A stretch of 64,000 bases of DNA. It comes from Solibacillus sp040273735. Its GTDB lineage: Bacteria; Bacillota; Bacilli; Bacillales_A; Planococcaceae. Positions 9,326 through 17,718 of the stretch are shown one piece after another (position 1 is the stretch's first letter; every line of letters starts with the position of its first letter). A program made the translations under genes and the position numbers. The stretch is from contig NZ_JBELZM010000002.1 of NCBI RefSeq assembly GCF_040273735.1, positions 354,833 through 418,832 on the forward strand, given 5' to 3'. The notes under the pieces were generated by a model that saw only the letters and a list, made by a program, of their open reading frames with translations, ran no database searches and had not been told where the DNA came from.

Positions 9326-11472
9326 GTAAAGCAAATTTCGCTACTGTTGTCATTGAAGATGTATTAAAACAAGAGCAACTTACTTCTACAGGCTCGTACG
9401 TGACAAATGAAGGCATTGAAGTGAATTCTGTCTACAATAAAAAAGATATTCAAGACGCAAAACATTTAAAAGATGTGGCTGGTATTGCACCAAATACACG
9501 TGGGCCATACCCGACAATGTATGTAGCGCGTCCATGGACAGTGCGTCAATATGCAGGTTTCTCGACTGCGGAAGAATCAAATGCCTTTTACCGTCGTAAC
9601 TTGGCAATGGGTCAGAAAGGGCTTTCAGTAGCATTCGACTTGGCAACACACCGCGGTTATGACTCGGATCACCCTCGTGTAACAGGGGATGTCGGAAAAG
9701 CCGGCGTTGCGATCGATTCAGTTGAAGATGCAAAAATTTTATTCGACGGCATTCCACTTGATCAAATGTCGGTATCGATGACGATGAACGGTGCAGTTTT
9801 ACCGATTCTTGCATTCTACATTGTTGCAGCTGAAGAACAGGGAGTATCGCCTGATAAATTGGCCGGTACAATCCAAAATGACATTTTAAAAGAATACATG
9901 GTACGTAACACATATATTTACCCGCCGGCAATGTCGATGAAAATCATTGCGGACATATTTGAATATACGGCGAAATTCATGCCGAAATTCAACTCGATTT
10001 CCATTTCGGGTTACCATATACAAGAAGCGGGTGCGACAAATGATATCGAGCTTGCGTACACATTGGCAGACGGTCTTGAATATGTTCGTACAGGTTTAAA
10101 AGCAGGAATTGATATTGATGCATTTGCACCACGTCTATCGTTCTTCTGGGCGATCGGCATGAACTATTACATGGAAGTTGCGAAAATGCGTGCTGCACGT
10201 CGCATTTGGGCGCAAATGATGTCTACATTCAATCCGAAAAACTCGAAGTCACTTGCATTGCGTACCCACTCGCAAACATCAGGCTGGAGTTTAACAGAAC
10301 AAGATCCATTCAATAACGTAACACGTACACTAATTGAAGCGAACGCAGCAGCGATGGGCCATACACAGTCGCTTCATACGAACGCGCTGGATGAAGCAAT
10401 TGCTTTACCGACGGACTTCTCGGCTCGTATTGCACGTAATACACAGCTATTCCTGCAAGAAGAAACAGGAATGACAAAAGTTATCGATCCATGGGGCGGT
10501 TCGTACTATGTCGAAAAATTGACAGAAGAGCTGACAGAAAAAGCATGGGCTTTAATTGAAGAAATCGAAGCTCTTGGTGGAATGGCGAAAGCGATTGAAA
10601 CAGGACTTCCAAAAATGAAAGTTGAAGAAGCAGCGGCTAAACGCCAGGCGAAAATCGATTCAAAAACAGAAACGATTGTCGGCGTAAACAAATACCGTCT
10701 TGCAGAAGAAGATCCAATCGACATTTTGGATATCGACAATGCGATTGTACGCGAATCACAAATTGCCCGCCTTGAAAAAATGAAGGCGACACGTGATGAA
10801 GCGGAAGTACAAAAACATTTAGCGCGTTTAACGAAAGCGGCTGAAGACGGCTCAGAAAACTTATTAGCCGTTGCAGTGGACGCAGCAAGAGCACGTGCAT
10901 CATTAGGTGAAATTTCGGATGCGATTGAAGCGGTATCTGGCCGTCATAAAGCAGTTATCCGTTCAATTTCTGGTGTCTACTCTGCAAACTTCTCGGATGA
11001 TGAAATGATTTCGGAAGTGAAGCAAATGACAGAAGACTTCCTGGAAGCAGAAGGTCGCCGTCCACGTATTTTAGTGGCGAAGATGGGACAGGACGGGCAT
11101 GACCGCGGTGCAAAGGTTGTTGCAACTGGCTATGCGGACTTAGGTTTCGACGTCGATATTTCTCCGTTGTTCATGACACCGGAAGAAACTGCACAAATGG
11201 CAAACGAAAATGACGTTCACTGTATCGGTGTATCATCTTTGGCAGCGGGTCATAAAACATTAGTGCCTGAACTTGTAGGTGAGTTGAAGAAATTAGGTCG
11301 CGAGGACATTATCGTCATTTGCGGCGGGGTTATCCCAGCTCAAGATTATGACTTTCTGTATGAAGCAGGTGCAGCGGCTATCTTCGGGCCAGGTACTGTT
11401 ATTCCAGTATCGGCAATTCGTATTATAGAAGAAATTTATAAAAAGTTAGGTTATGAGGAAGTGGCAGAGTAG
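9322..11472 (+). CDS. mutB: Methylmalonyl-CoA mutase large (alpha) subunit
   Basis: Catalytic subunit, 716 residues. The barrel includes RPWTVRQYAGF and the substrate region THSQTSGWSLT. The C-terminal B12 domain has the DMB-off/His-on signature D591-G-H593-D-R-G596. The GGVIPAQDYDFL strand that lines the cobalamin pocket follows. It turns propionyl-CoA-derived methylmalonyl-CoA into succinyl-CoA. It is coupled to mutA by ATGA, and the chaperone gene meaB follows within three bases. Confidence 0.96.
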   Translation: MSKANFATVVIEDVLKQEQLTSTGSYVTNEGIEVNSVYNKKDIQDAKHLKDVAGIAPNTRGPYPTMYVARPWTVRQYAGFSTAEESNAFYRRNLAMGQKGLSVAFDLATHRGYDSDHPRVTGDVGKAGVAIDSVEDAKILFDGIPLDQMSVSMTMNGAVLPILAFYIVAAEEQGVSPDKLAGTIQNDILKEYMVRNTYIYPPAMSMKIIADIFEYTAKFMPKFNSISISGYHIQEAGATNDIELAYTLADGLEYVRTGLKAGIDIDAFAPRLSFFWAIGMNYYMEVAKMRAARRIWAQMMSTFNPKNSKSLALRTHSQTSGWSLTEQDPFNNVTRTLIEANAAAMGHTQSLHTNALDEAIALPTDFSARIARNTQLFLQEETGMTKVIDPWGGSYYVEKLTEELTEKAWALIEEIEALGGMAKAIETGLPKMKVEEAAAKRQAKIDSKTETIVGVNKYRLAEEDPIDILDIDNAIVRESQIARLEKMKATRDEAEVQKHLARLTKAAEDGSENLLAVAVDAARARASLGEISDAIEAVSGRHKAVIRSISGVYSANFSDDEMISEVKQMTEDFLEAEGRRPRILVAKMGQDGHDRGAKVVATGYADLGFDVDISPLFMTPEETAQMANENDVHCIGVSSLAAGHKTLVPELVGELKKLGREDIIVICGGVIPAQDYDFLYEAGAAAIFGPGTVIPVSAIRIIEEIYKKLGYEEVAE

Positions 11473-11474
11473 TG

Positions 11475-12557
11475 ATGCCACAAGAAGAGAAAAGCGCTTT
11501 ATTTGTCATGGATGGTGTGAAGGGTGGTCATGATGGTATGAGCTATTCAAACCCGAAAAAGTTCAGGAAAAAAAAGCAGGAAACAATTGATCTGCAGACG
11601 CTGGCAAGCGAAGTACGTGCAGGTAACCGCACTTCGCTTGCCAAAGCGATTACGCTCATTGAAAGCTCGAACAATACCCATAAGGAAGAAGCACAGAAGC
11701 TGCTGCAGGAGTTATTGCCTTATACGGGCAATTCAATTCGAATTGGTATCACCGGTGTACCAGGGGCGGGGAAAAGTTCTTTTATCGAAGCATTCGGAAC
11801 GATGCTGTGCAGAATGGGTAAGCGCGTTGCGGTACTTGCAATCGACCCGAGCTCGTCGCTTTCAGGCGGCAGTATTTTAGGGGACAAAACACGAATGGAA
11901 GAACTGGTACGCCAGGAAAATGCATTTGTGCGTCCATCACCGAGTGCCGGTACATTGGGCGGTGTCCATAAGAAATCCCGTGAAACGATGCTGTTATGTG
12001 AAGCAGCAGGATATGACGTCATTCTGATTGAAACAGTCGGTGTCGGCCAAAGTGAAACGTATGTGCGCGGCATGGTCGATTTCTTCTTGCTGCTAGTCTT
12101 AACTGGTGCGGGAGATGAACTGCAAGGGATGAAGAAGGGCATTATGGAGCTTGCAGACGGCATTATCGTTCATAAAGCGGACGGGGACAATGTACGCCCT
12201 GCACGTCGGACCATGCAGGAATACAAGCAGATTCTTCATTTCCTTCAGCCATCGACTCCTGGCTGGCTCAGTACGTCACTGACCGTATCGTCCCTTGAAA
12301 AAAAGGGGCTCGACAAAGTATGGGATATGCTGATGGAGTTTGAGCAAAAAACGAGGCAGTCGAATTATTGGACGACACGTCGCCATGAACAAACGCGCGA
12401 CTGGTTCCATACAATGATTACCGATCATTTAATAGATTCGTTCTATAAAAATCCGGAACGCAAAAAGCAGGTCCGGTCACTTGAGGAAGAAATATTGCAT
12501 GGCCAGCTAACGGTAACACAAGGGGTTAATGCATTATTTGGCGAAAAAAATGAATAA
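11475..12557 (+). CDS. meaB: Methylmalonyl-CoA mutase-associated GTPase MeaB
   Basis: G3E-type P-loop GTPase that gates cofactor loading and protects methylmalonyl-CoA mutase. The P-loop GVPGAGKSS is at 94-102. AIDPSSSLSGG and ETVGVGQSE (switch regions) follow. The base-recognition loop reads H233-K-A-D236 where NKxD is canonical. The start is uncertain: ATG here or the GTG just before it, or a downstream ATG at 11538 with a better-spaced AAGGGTGG. The downstream choice would remove 21 residues that look non-conserved. It belongs to the mutAB operon. Confidence 0.9.
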   Translation: MPQEEKSALFVMDGVKGGHDGMSYSNPKKFRKKKQETIDLQTLASEVRAGNRTSLAKAITLIESSNNTHKEEAQKLLQELLPYTGNSIRIGITGVPGAGKSSFIEAFGTMLCRMGKRVAVLAIDPSSSLSGGSILGDKTRMEELVRQENAFVRPSPSAGTLGGVHKKSRETMLLCEAAGYDVILIETVGVGQSETYVRGMVDFFLLLVLTGAGDELQGMKKGIMELADGIIVHKADGDNVRPARRTMQEYKQILHFLQPSTPGWLSTSLTVSSLEKKGLDKVWDMLMEFEQKTRQSNYWTTRRHEQTRDWFHTMITDHLIDSFYKNPERKKQVRSLEEEILHGQLTVTQGVNALFGEKNE

Positions 12558-12559
12558 AT

Positions 12560-12744
12560 CAATTACGCCTTGGCGTAATTGTGTCCAGATTTTTTGAGTT
12601 TGGACCCACACGTAGTGGGTCAGTCAGCCGTTCGCATGATGCGACGCATTTAGGCTGTAAACCTCTATAATTCCTTTAAAAAATCTGTGACATCCGCCGG
12701 AGGCTTATTTTCATTCAGCGGGAGTTTCCGCTGAATGAAAATAA
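12560..12744. repeat. Structured intergenic element (four hairpins)
   Basis: The gap between meaB and brxB is built of successive hairpins. First is CAATTACGCC/GGCGTAATTG with a two-base loop. GACCCAC/GTGGGTC around ACGTA is second. CAGCC...GGCTG around a GCATGATGC core is third. Last is a perfect 17-bp stem (12705-12721 with 12728-12744) around GAGTTT. Only the first could end meaB, and T runs are poor. The last stem shares ATTCAGCGG/CCGCTGAAT with a hairpin near 48.7 kb. A dispersed repeat or structured RNA is my inference. Confidence 0.55.
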
Positions 12745-12760
12745 TGATAATCAAGAGTCT

Positions 12761-12789
12761 TTGCACATCTTTCGTAACCTTGCTATGAT
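12761..12789 (+). promoter_or_regulatory. SigA-type promoter of brxB
   Basis: TTGCAC, a 17-base spacer and TATGAT with an upstream TGC (extended -10). The ribosome site AGAAAGGGG and the brxB ATG follow. Confidence 0.65.
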
Positions 12790-12821
12790 AAAAAGGAACA
12801 TAGAAAGGGGCTAAAAAGCTT

Positions 12822-13262
12822 ATGAACATGGATTATGATTTATTTATGCAACAAATTACAACGACTGCACGTGCAGAGATGGAAGCAGCAGGTTATGAAC
12901 AACTGCGCACTCCGGAAGACGTGGAAGCAGCGTTTGCTCGTGAAGGAACAACTCTTGTTATGGTGAATTCTGTGTGTGGCTGTGCTGGCGGTATTGCACG
13001 TCCTGCAGCAACACATGCTGTACATTACGATAAACGTCCTGACCATTTAGTAACAGTATTTGCCGGTCAAGATAAAGAGGCAACAGCAGCTGCACGTTAT
13101 TATTTCGGTGAAGATCACATCCCATCATCACCATCATTCATTTTATTGAAAGATGGACAAGTTGTAGGAGAAGTTGGCCGATTTGAAATCGAAGGACATG
13201 ACCCAATGAGTGTTGTAACAAACCTTCAAGGTCACTTCGAGGAAAACTGCGAAGAAATCTAA
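12822..13262 (+). CDS. brxB: Bacilliredoxin BrxB (YqiW)
   Basis: Thiol-disulfide enzyme that removes bacillithiol from S-bacillithiolated proteins. It has 146 residues. The active site CGC (Cys52-Gly-Cys54) lies in VNSVCGCAGG, and the conserved stretches FAGQDKEATA and EIEGHDP follow. It resembles YqiW more than its paralogue YphP, and its place between the bkd/mutase genes and a YqjA-like exporter agrees. It has its own promoter and an AGAAAGGGG ribosome site. Confidence 0.93.
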   Translation: MNMDYDLFMQQITTTARAEMEAAGYEQLRTPEDVEAAFAREGTTLVMVNSVCGCAGGIARPAATHAVHYDKRPDHLVTVFAGQDKEATAAARYYFGEDHIPSSPSFILLKDGQVVGEVGRFEIEGHDPMSVVTNLQGHFEENCEEI

Positions 13263-13284
13263 TACTACTAGAGTAATTGTGAAA

Positions 13285-13307
13285 CGGGTGCGTAGCGAAC
13301 GTACCCG
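13285..13307. other. Hairpin after brxB without a T run
   Basis: Arms CGGGTGCGT and ACGTACCCG (one G-T pair) surround AGCGA. No T tract follows, so it is a weak terminator or an RNA-processing/stability hairpin. The next gene begins 33 bases on. Confidence 0.4.
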
Positions 13308-13339
13308 CTGCACACCTATAACGGGGGAGTTCAACCGAT

Positions 13340-14296
13340 ATGAAGAAATTTTCAATCGGCTATCGTACTTTAAAAACAGCCATTGGTGCTGCTGTTGCGA
13401 TAGCAATTGCCCAATATTTTGATTTGCAGTTTTTTACGGCCGCTGGTATTCTGACGATTTTAAGCATTCAACCAACAAAACGTAAATCTCTCCATGCAGT
13501 GTATACCCGGATTGTTTCAACATTTATCGGGATCGCTTATGCATTTATATTTTTCGAAATATTCGGTTATTCGCCGGTTGTTTTAGGTATCGTTATGATT
13601 CTTTTCATTCCCACAATTGTTTCACTTAGAGTTGTGGAAGGTTTTATCTCAAGTTCGGTAATCATGATGCACATATATTTGACCGCCAATTTTACGGTCG
13701 ATCTGCTAATAAATGAATTTTACTTAATGGCAATCGGTTATGGGGTTGGTTTAGTCGTAAATATGTACATGCCGGATATCCAGCAAGGCCTGTATTACCA
13801 CCGCGAAAAAATGGAGTCGTTATTGAAGAAAATTCTTGCGGAAATCGCAGGGTATTTGAGAGATGGCGATACATTATGGGATGGTCATGAACTGATTGAA
13901 GCGGCGAAAGTGGTCGAGGCAGGAAAGGCGCTGGCATTCCAAGATGTTGAAAATCACGTGACTCGTAAAGAAAATACATTTTATCTGTATTTTGATATGC
14001 GTGAAAGACAGCTGGAAATTATAGAGCGTGTGTTGCCGAAAATTACTACACTGCCGGTAATGACAGAGCAGGCTACATTAATTGCAGCCTTCATGGAAGA
14101 CTTGAGCGAGCACGTCCATTCAGGAAATACGGCAAGCCGCTTTTTGGAAAAACTCGACAAAGTAAAAGAAGAGTTCGCCAAAATGCCATTGCCAAATGAT
14201 CACGAAACATTCCTCGCAATGGCCGCATTGTACCAGTTCATCGAAGAAATGGATGAATACCTGGTCATCAAGCAATCGTTCAAGGGGATGAAATAA
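13340..14296 (+). CDS. Aromatic acid exporter family membrane protein (YqjA-like)
   Basis: A 318-residue protein with an N-terminal membrane half (segments within about 10-150, five or six helices) and a soluble helical C-terminal half. This is the ArAE_1/DUF939 layout. SIQPTKRKSLHAVYTR after the first helices is characteristic of the family, which includes the putative aromatic-acid efflux protein YqjA. The substrate is unknown. ACGGGGGAG precedes the ATG. It converges on the Prli42 gene. Confidence 0.8.
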   Translation: MKKFSIGYRTLKTAIGAAVAIAIAQYFDLQFFTAAGILTILSIQPTKRKSLHAVYTRIVSTFIGIAYAFIFFEIFGYSPVVLGIVMILFIPTIVSLRVVEGFISSSVIMMHIYLTANFTVDLLINEFYLMAIGYGVGLVVNMYMPDIQQGLYYHREKMESLLKKILAEIAGYLRDGDTLWDGHELIEAAKVVEAGKALAFQDVENHVTRKENTFYLYFDMRERQLEIIERVLPKITTLPVMTEQATLIAAFMEDLSEHVHSGNTASRFLEKLDKVKEEFAKMPLPNDHETFLAMAALYQFIEEMDEYLVIKQSFKGMK

Positions 14297-14322
14297 AAAA
14301 AATGGATGCATAAACATCCATT
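14294..14322 (-). terminator. Terminator of the prli42 gene
   Basis: An 8-bp stem AATGGATG/CATCCATT with a six-base loop. Read on the minus strand, a run of seven T residues follows. The right arm overlaps the prli42 stop codon. It may also serve the converging exporter gene. Confidence 0.7.
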
Positions 14323-14416
14323 ACATAAATGCTGCGACACCCATTGCAACAGTTGAGATTAACATGATAACAACCATTGAATAAACGACTATTTTTTGAA
14401 ACTTTTTGTTGCTCAT
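14321..14416 (-). CDS. prli42: Stressosome-associated miniprotein Prli42
   Basis: A 31-residue membrane peptide, MSNKKFQKIVVYSMV..., with one hydrophobic helix (about 9-30) behind a basic N-terminus. Size, the KK-x-x-K-x-VVY start and the Met/Ala-rich helix match Prli42, which in Listeria anchors the stressosome and feeds SigB. GAAGGAGCG precedes the ATG by eight bases. A SigB-type promoter appears elsewhere in the window, which fits a stressosome. The call rests on this short similarity. Confidence 0.75.
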   Translation of the reverse strand: MSNKKFQKIVVYSMVVIMLISTVAMGVAAFM

Positions 14417-14437
14417 TCTTTTCGCTCCTTCAATATG

Positions 14438-14451
14438 AACTAGTACTAGTT
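14438..14451. promoter_or_regulatory. Palindrome upstream of prli42
   Basis: AACTAGTACTAGTT is a perfect 14-base palindrome about 20 bases before the prli42 start and inside its likely promoter region. It could be an operator. No regulator is identified. Confidence 0.3.
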
Positions 14452-14537
14452 TATCAAATTTGAAGGAATTCTCAAGTACATTAGATTTTACATTTTCGAA
14501 ATTTTAAAATTTTTTATCGGAAGTACAAACAACCGTT

Positions 14538-14580
14538 AAAAAAAGCCTCGAACAAATGTCTGGCACGATTCAGATGAGGC
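14538..14580 (-). terminator. Terminator-shaped hairpin on the minus strand with no gene to end
   Basis: GCCTC/GAGGC with an inner TCTG/CAGA stem, followed on the minus strand by seven T residues. No minus-strand gene lies to its right, so it would stop antisense transcription out of mce or end an unrecognised small RNA. Confidence 0.35.
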
Positions 14581-14616
14581 GGAATTAATAATTTTATTCA
14601 AAAGGGAGTCAGTACC

Positions 14617-15030
14617 GTGGAAAAAGTGGATCATATCGGCATTGCCGTACGTAATATTGAAGAACGTATTACATACTACACAGAAACGCTAGGCTTGAAA
14701 TTATTAAAGATGGAAGAAGTAGAATCACAGCAAGTAAAAGTTGCTTTTATCGATGCAGGCAACGTAAAAATTGAGCTGCTTGAGCCAATGAGTGAAAAAA
14801 GCGCAATCCATGGCTTTTTGGAAAAGCGCGGAGAAGGCATTCATCATGTTGCATTCGGCGTAACAGGTATTCGTGAGCGCATGGCTGAACTTCGTGAAAA
14901 AGGTGTACGACTATTATCGGAAGAGCCGGGACCAGGTGCTGGCGGCGCGGAAGTAGCATTTTTACACCCGAAAGACTCATATGGTGTACTTTATGAATTA
15001 TGCGATAAAAGCGGAAAAGGGGATAAATAA
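14617..15030 (+). CDS. mce: Methylmalonyl-CoA epimerase
   Basis: Interconverts (2S)- and (2R)-methylmalonyl-CoA, linking the carboxylase product to the mutase. It has 137 residues of the VOC/glyoxalase fold. Metal ligands are visible as the His in VDHIGIAV, a His in GIHHVAF and the Glu in LYELC. The GTG start is supported by AAAGGGAG nine bases upstream. It lies two bases before the carboxylase beta gene. Confidence 0.92.
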   Translation: MEKVDHIGIAVRNIEERITYYTETLGLKLLKMEEVESQQVKVAFIDAGNVKIELLEPMSEKSAIHGFLEKRGEGIHHVAFGVTGIRERMAELREKGVRLLSEEPGPGAGGAEVAFLHPKDSYGVLYELCDKSGKGDK

Positions 15031-15032
15031 CG

Positions 15033-16601
15033 ATGACAACAATGACAGTAACTCCAGATATGTTTGATAAAATTAATGAGCTTTATGACCGTAAAGAAGC
15101 GATCCAGCTTGGTGGCGGGGATGCGCGTATCGAAAAGCAGCATGAAAAAGGGAAAATGACTGCCCGTGAACGCATTGATATGTTATTGGATGACGGGTCA
15201 TTCGTTGAAATCAATCCTTTCATCACACACCGTACAGTTGATTTCGGTATGGATAAACTAGAAGGCCCTGGTGATGGCGTAGTTACAGGTTTTGGTAAAA
15301 TCAATGGCCGTAATGTGTATTTATTTGCACAGGACTTCACAGTATTCGGCGGTGCGCTTGGTGAAATGCACGCGAAAAAAATCGCAGCGGTAATGGATTT
15401 GGCAGCAAAAAATGGTACGCCGTTTATCGGCATTAACGATTCAGGCGGTGCGCGTATTCAAGAAGGTGTATTATCACTTGACGGCTACGGTCACATTTTC
15501 TACCGTAACTCAATTTATTCTGGTGTAATTCCGCAAATCTCAGTAATTATGGGACCATGTGCGGGTGGTGCAGTTTATTCACCAGCGATTACAGACTTTA
15601 TTTTAATGGTTGATAAAACATCTCAAATGTTCATTACAGGACCTAAAGTAATTGAAACAGTAACAGGCGAGAAAATTTCAGCTGAAGGTCTTGGCGGTTC
15701 TAAAGTGCATAACGCTACTTCAGGGAATGCCCACTTCCGTGCTGAGAACGAAGAAGCTGCAATTGCACAAATTCAGCAATTACTTTCTTACTTACCACAG
15801 AACAACCGAGAAAAAGCACCGAAACAAGCTGCTCCAGAAGGCGATAACTTCCGTTCAGAACTTGTTGATGTTGTGCCGATTGACCAAACAAAATCTTATG
15901 ATGTCCGTAAAGTAGTAGAACAAGTAGTTGACGAAGGTTCATTCATGGAAGTGCAAAAAGATTTCGCGAAAAACATTGTAGTTGGTTTTGCACGCATCGC
16001 TGGTGAATCAGTTGGTTTAGTATGTAACCAGCCAAAATTCCTGGCTGGCGGATTAGATATCGATTCGTCTGATAAATTAGCTCGTTTCGTACGTACATGT
16101 GACGCATTCAACGTGCCTGTTATTACATTTGAAGACGTATCTGGTTTCTTCCCAGGTGTTAAACAAGAGCACGGCGGGATTATCCGTCACGGTGCGAAAA
16201 TCCTCTATGCTTACTCAGAAGCAACTGTACCAAAAATTACAGTCATTTTACGTAAAGCATATGGTGGTGCATACGTAGCATTGAACTCGAAAGCAATTGG
16301 CGCGGACTTAGTATTCGCTTGGCCGAATGCTGAAATCGCTGTAATGGGTGCTGCCGGTGCGGCAAACATTATTCATGCAGGTGAAATTGCGAAATCCGCT
16401 GATCCGGAAGCAACACGTGCAGCGAAAATAGAAGAATACAAAGAAAAATTTGCAAATCCTTATGTAGCGGCATCACGCGGAATGGTTGACGATGTTATCG
16501 ATCCACGTGAAACACGTATTAAGCTAATCCAGGCATTGGATATGCTTTCAACAAAGCAGGAAGACCGTCCATACAAAAAGCACGGGAATATTCCACTATA
16601 A
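15033..16601 (+). CDS. mmdA: Propionyl-CoA/methylmalonyl-CoA carboxyltransferase beta subunit
   Basis: Carboxyltransferase that moves CO2 from biotin to propionyl-CoA (or the reverse in decarboxylases). It has 522 residues with N- and C-terminal crotonase-like halves: GGARIQEGV and GPCAGGAVYSPA oxyanion loops in the first, KAYGGAYVALNSK and VMGAAGAANI in the second. It is a YqjD homologue. No biotin carboxylase or BCCP gene is adjacent, so it must borrow those subunits from elsewhere, or act as a decarboxylase alpha subunit. Confidence 0.88.
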   Translation: MTTMTVTPDMFDKINELYDRKEAIQLGGGDARIEKQHEKGKMTARERIDMLLDDGSFVEINPFITHRTVDFGMDKLEGPGDGVVTGFGKINGRNVYLFAQDFTVFGGALGEMHAKKIAAVMDLAAKNGTPFIGINDSGGARIQEGVLSLDGYGHIFYRNSIYSGVIPQISVIMGPCAGGAVYSPAITDFILMVDKTSQMFITGPKVIETVTGEKISAEGLGGSKVHNATSGNAHFRAENEEAAIAQIQQLLSYLPQNNREKAPKQAAPEGDNFRSELVDVVPIDQTKSYDVRKVVEQVVDEGSFMEVQKDFAKNIVVGFARIAGESVGLVCNQPKFLAGGLDIDSSDKLARFVRTCDAFNVPVITFEDVSGFFPGVKQEHGGIIRHGAKILYAYSEATVPKITVILRKAYGGAYVALNSKAIGADLVFAWPNAEIAVMGAAGAANIIHAGEIAKSADPEATRAAKIEEYKEKFANPYVAASRGMVDDVIDPRETRIKLIQALDMLSTKQEDRPYKKHGNIPL

Positions 16602-16620
16602 ATTTTAATTGAAGCACTCT

Positions 16621-16677
16621 AAAAAACATCTCTTATATGACTTGTATAAAATACAATCATTTTTGAGGTGTTTTTTT
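16621..16677 (+). terminator. Terminator of mce-mmdA
   Basis: AAAAAACATCTC pairs with GAGGTGTTTTTT. An inner TTGTAT-AAA-ATACAA stem lies between, and T residues follow. Confidence 0.75.
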
Positions 16678-16838
16678 GCTTATATTGAGCACTAAAAGAA
16701 ATAATGCAGGAAAAATACTAGAAAATTATTAAAATATATTTACCTATAATATGGTAAATCCTCCTATTTTATTATAGTGAATTTTACAAAAAGCCATTAT
16801 GCTAGATAAAGGGAAAGACGATATAGGAGGACAAAAGT

Positions 16839-17330
16839 ATGAAGGAAATCAATCAACTACAAAGGGCAATTGATTTAAGGAGGGATGGGGAATTACTACA
16901 ATCCAATCAACTATTATTGAGTTTAGTTGAACAACATCCGAACGAGGCCTATCTAAATTACCAGTGCGCATGGAGCTTCGATGTGCTTGGAAAAGAATCG
17001 AATGCTGTACCGTACTATGAAAAGGCAATTAAAGGTGATTTGAATGATGAAGATTTAGCAAATGCTTATTTAGGTCTTGGCAGTACATACAGAACGCTAG
17101 GGGAATACGAAAATTCAAAACATACATTGGAAAATGGGCTGGAGATGTTTCCGCACAATTTAGCCATTCAAGTATTTTATGCGATGACATTGTTTAACTT
17201 GAAGGAGCATGAGCGTTCAATGGAACTTCTATTGAAAAATCTAGCAGCCACTTCGTCTGACCTGCAAATTAAGAAATATAAGAACGCCATTACATTTTAT
17301 AGTGATAAATTGAATGAAGTGTGGAAGTGA
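16839..17330 (+). CDS. Tetratricopeptide repeat protein
   Basis: A cytoplasmic protein of 163 residues built of TPR-like helical pairs: LNYQCAWSFDVLGKESNAVPYYEKAI, then a typical GLGSTYRTLGEYENSKHTLENGL repeat and a third more diverged one. No signal or enzymatic domain is present. TPR units mediate protein-protein contacts, and the partner is unknown. ATAGGAGGAC precedes the ATG. The stop overlaps the start of the next membrane protein (GTGA). Confidence 0.75.
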   Translation: MKEINQLQRAIDLRRDGELLQSNQLLLSLVEQHPNEAYLNYQCAWSFDVLGKESNAVPYYEKAIKGDLNDEDLANAYLGLGSTYRTLGEYENSKHTLENGLEMFPHNLAIQVFYAMTLFNLKEHERSMELLLKNLAATSSDLQIKKYKNAITFYSDKLNEVWK

Positions 17331-17716
17331 GTGATAAATTAATTTTGGGGTTTGCAGATGATATGATAATAATATTTAAGATTGTAAACTACTTCATCTA
17401 TACGGCGATGGTCAGCCTGATCGGCTACAGCTGTTATTTCTTATCGGTATTGTTTATCGGTTCGATGCTATTTACTGCAGCAGATGCTCCGCCGGGAGAT
17501 ATTTCAAATTCGGGCAGGTTGCTGACCATTGCTTTTAATGCTTTTGGAACTTTTATTGCGCTATTTATATACAGTGTTGTTCACTGGACCATCGCATGGT
17601 TTTTGAACATACCGTTTCCAAAGCGATTTATACTCATTTTGAATTTTATAATCATTAGTTTAGTCGTTGGTGCGTTAATTTTTAAATTCATTATTATCGA
17701 CGGCAGTTATTTATAA
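17327..17716 (+). CDS. Hypothetical membrane protein
   Basis: About 129 residues, mostly hydrophobic, with about four segments (roughly 15-35, 37-50, 62-90 and 103-125). I do not recognise the family. I take the GTG that overlaps the TPR-gene stop by four bases, which implies coupling. An ATG at 17363, 12 codons in, is the main alternative. It ends two bases before a converging stress-protein gene. Confidence 0.55.
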   Translation: MSDKLILGFADDMIIIFKIVNYFIYTAMVSLIGYSCYFLSVLFIGSMLFTAADAPPGDISNSGRLLTIAFNAFGTFIALFIYSVVHWTIAWFLNIPFPKRFILILNFIIISLVVGALIFKFIIIDGSYL

Positions 17717-17718
17717 AA

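Noticed and set aside
9386..9931. 181-codon minus-strand ORF inside mutB
   Set aside because: Shadow of a conserved coding frame; no ribosome site, no recognisable protein.
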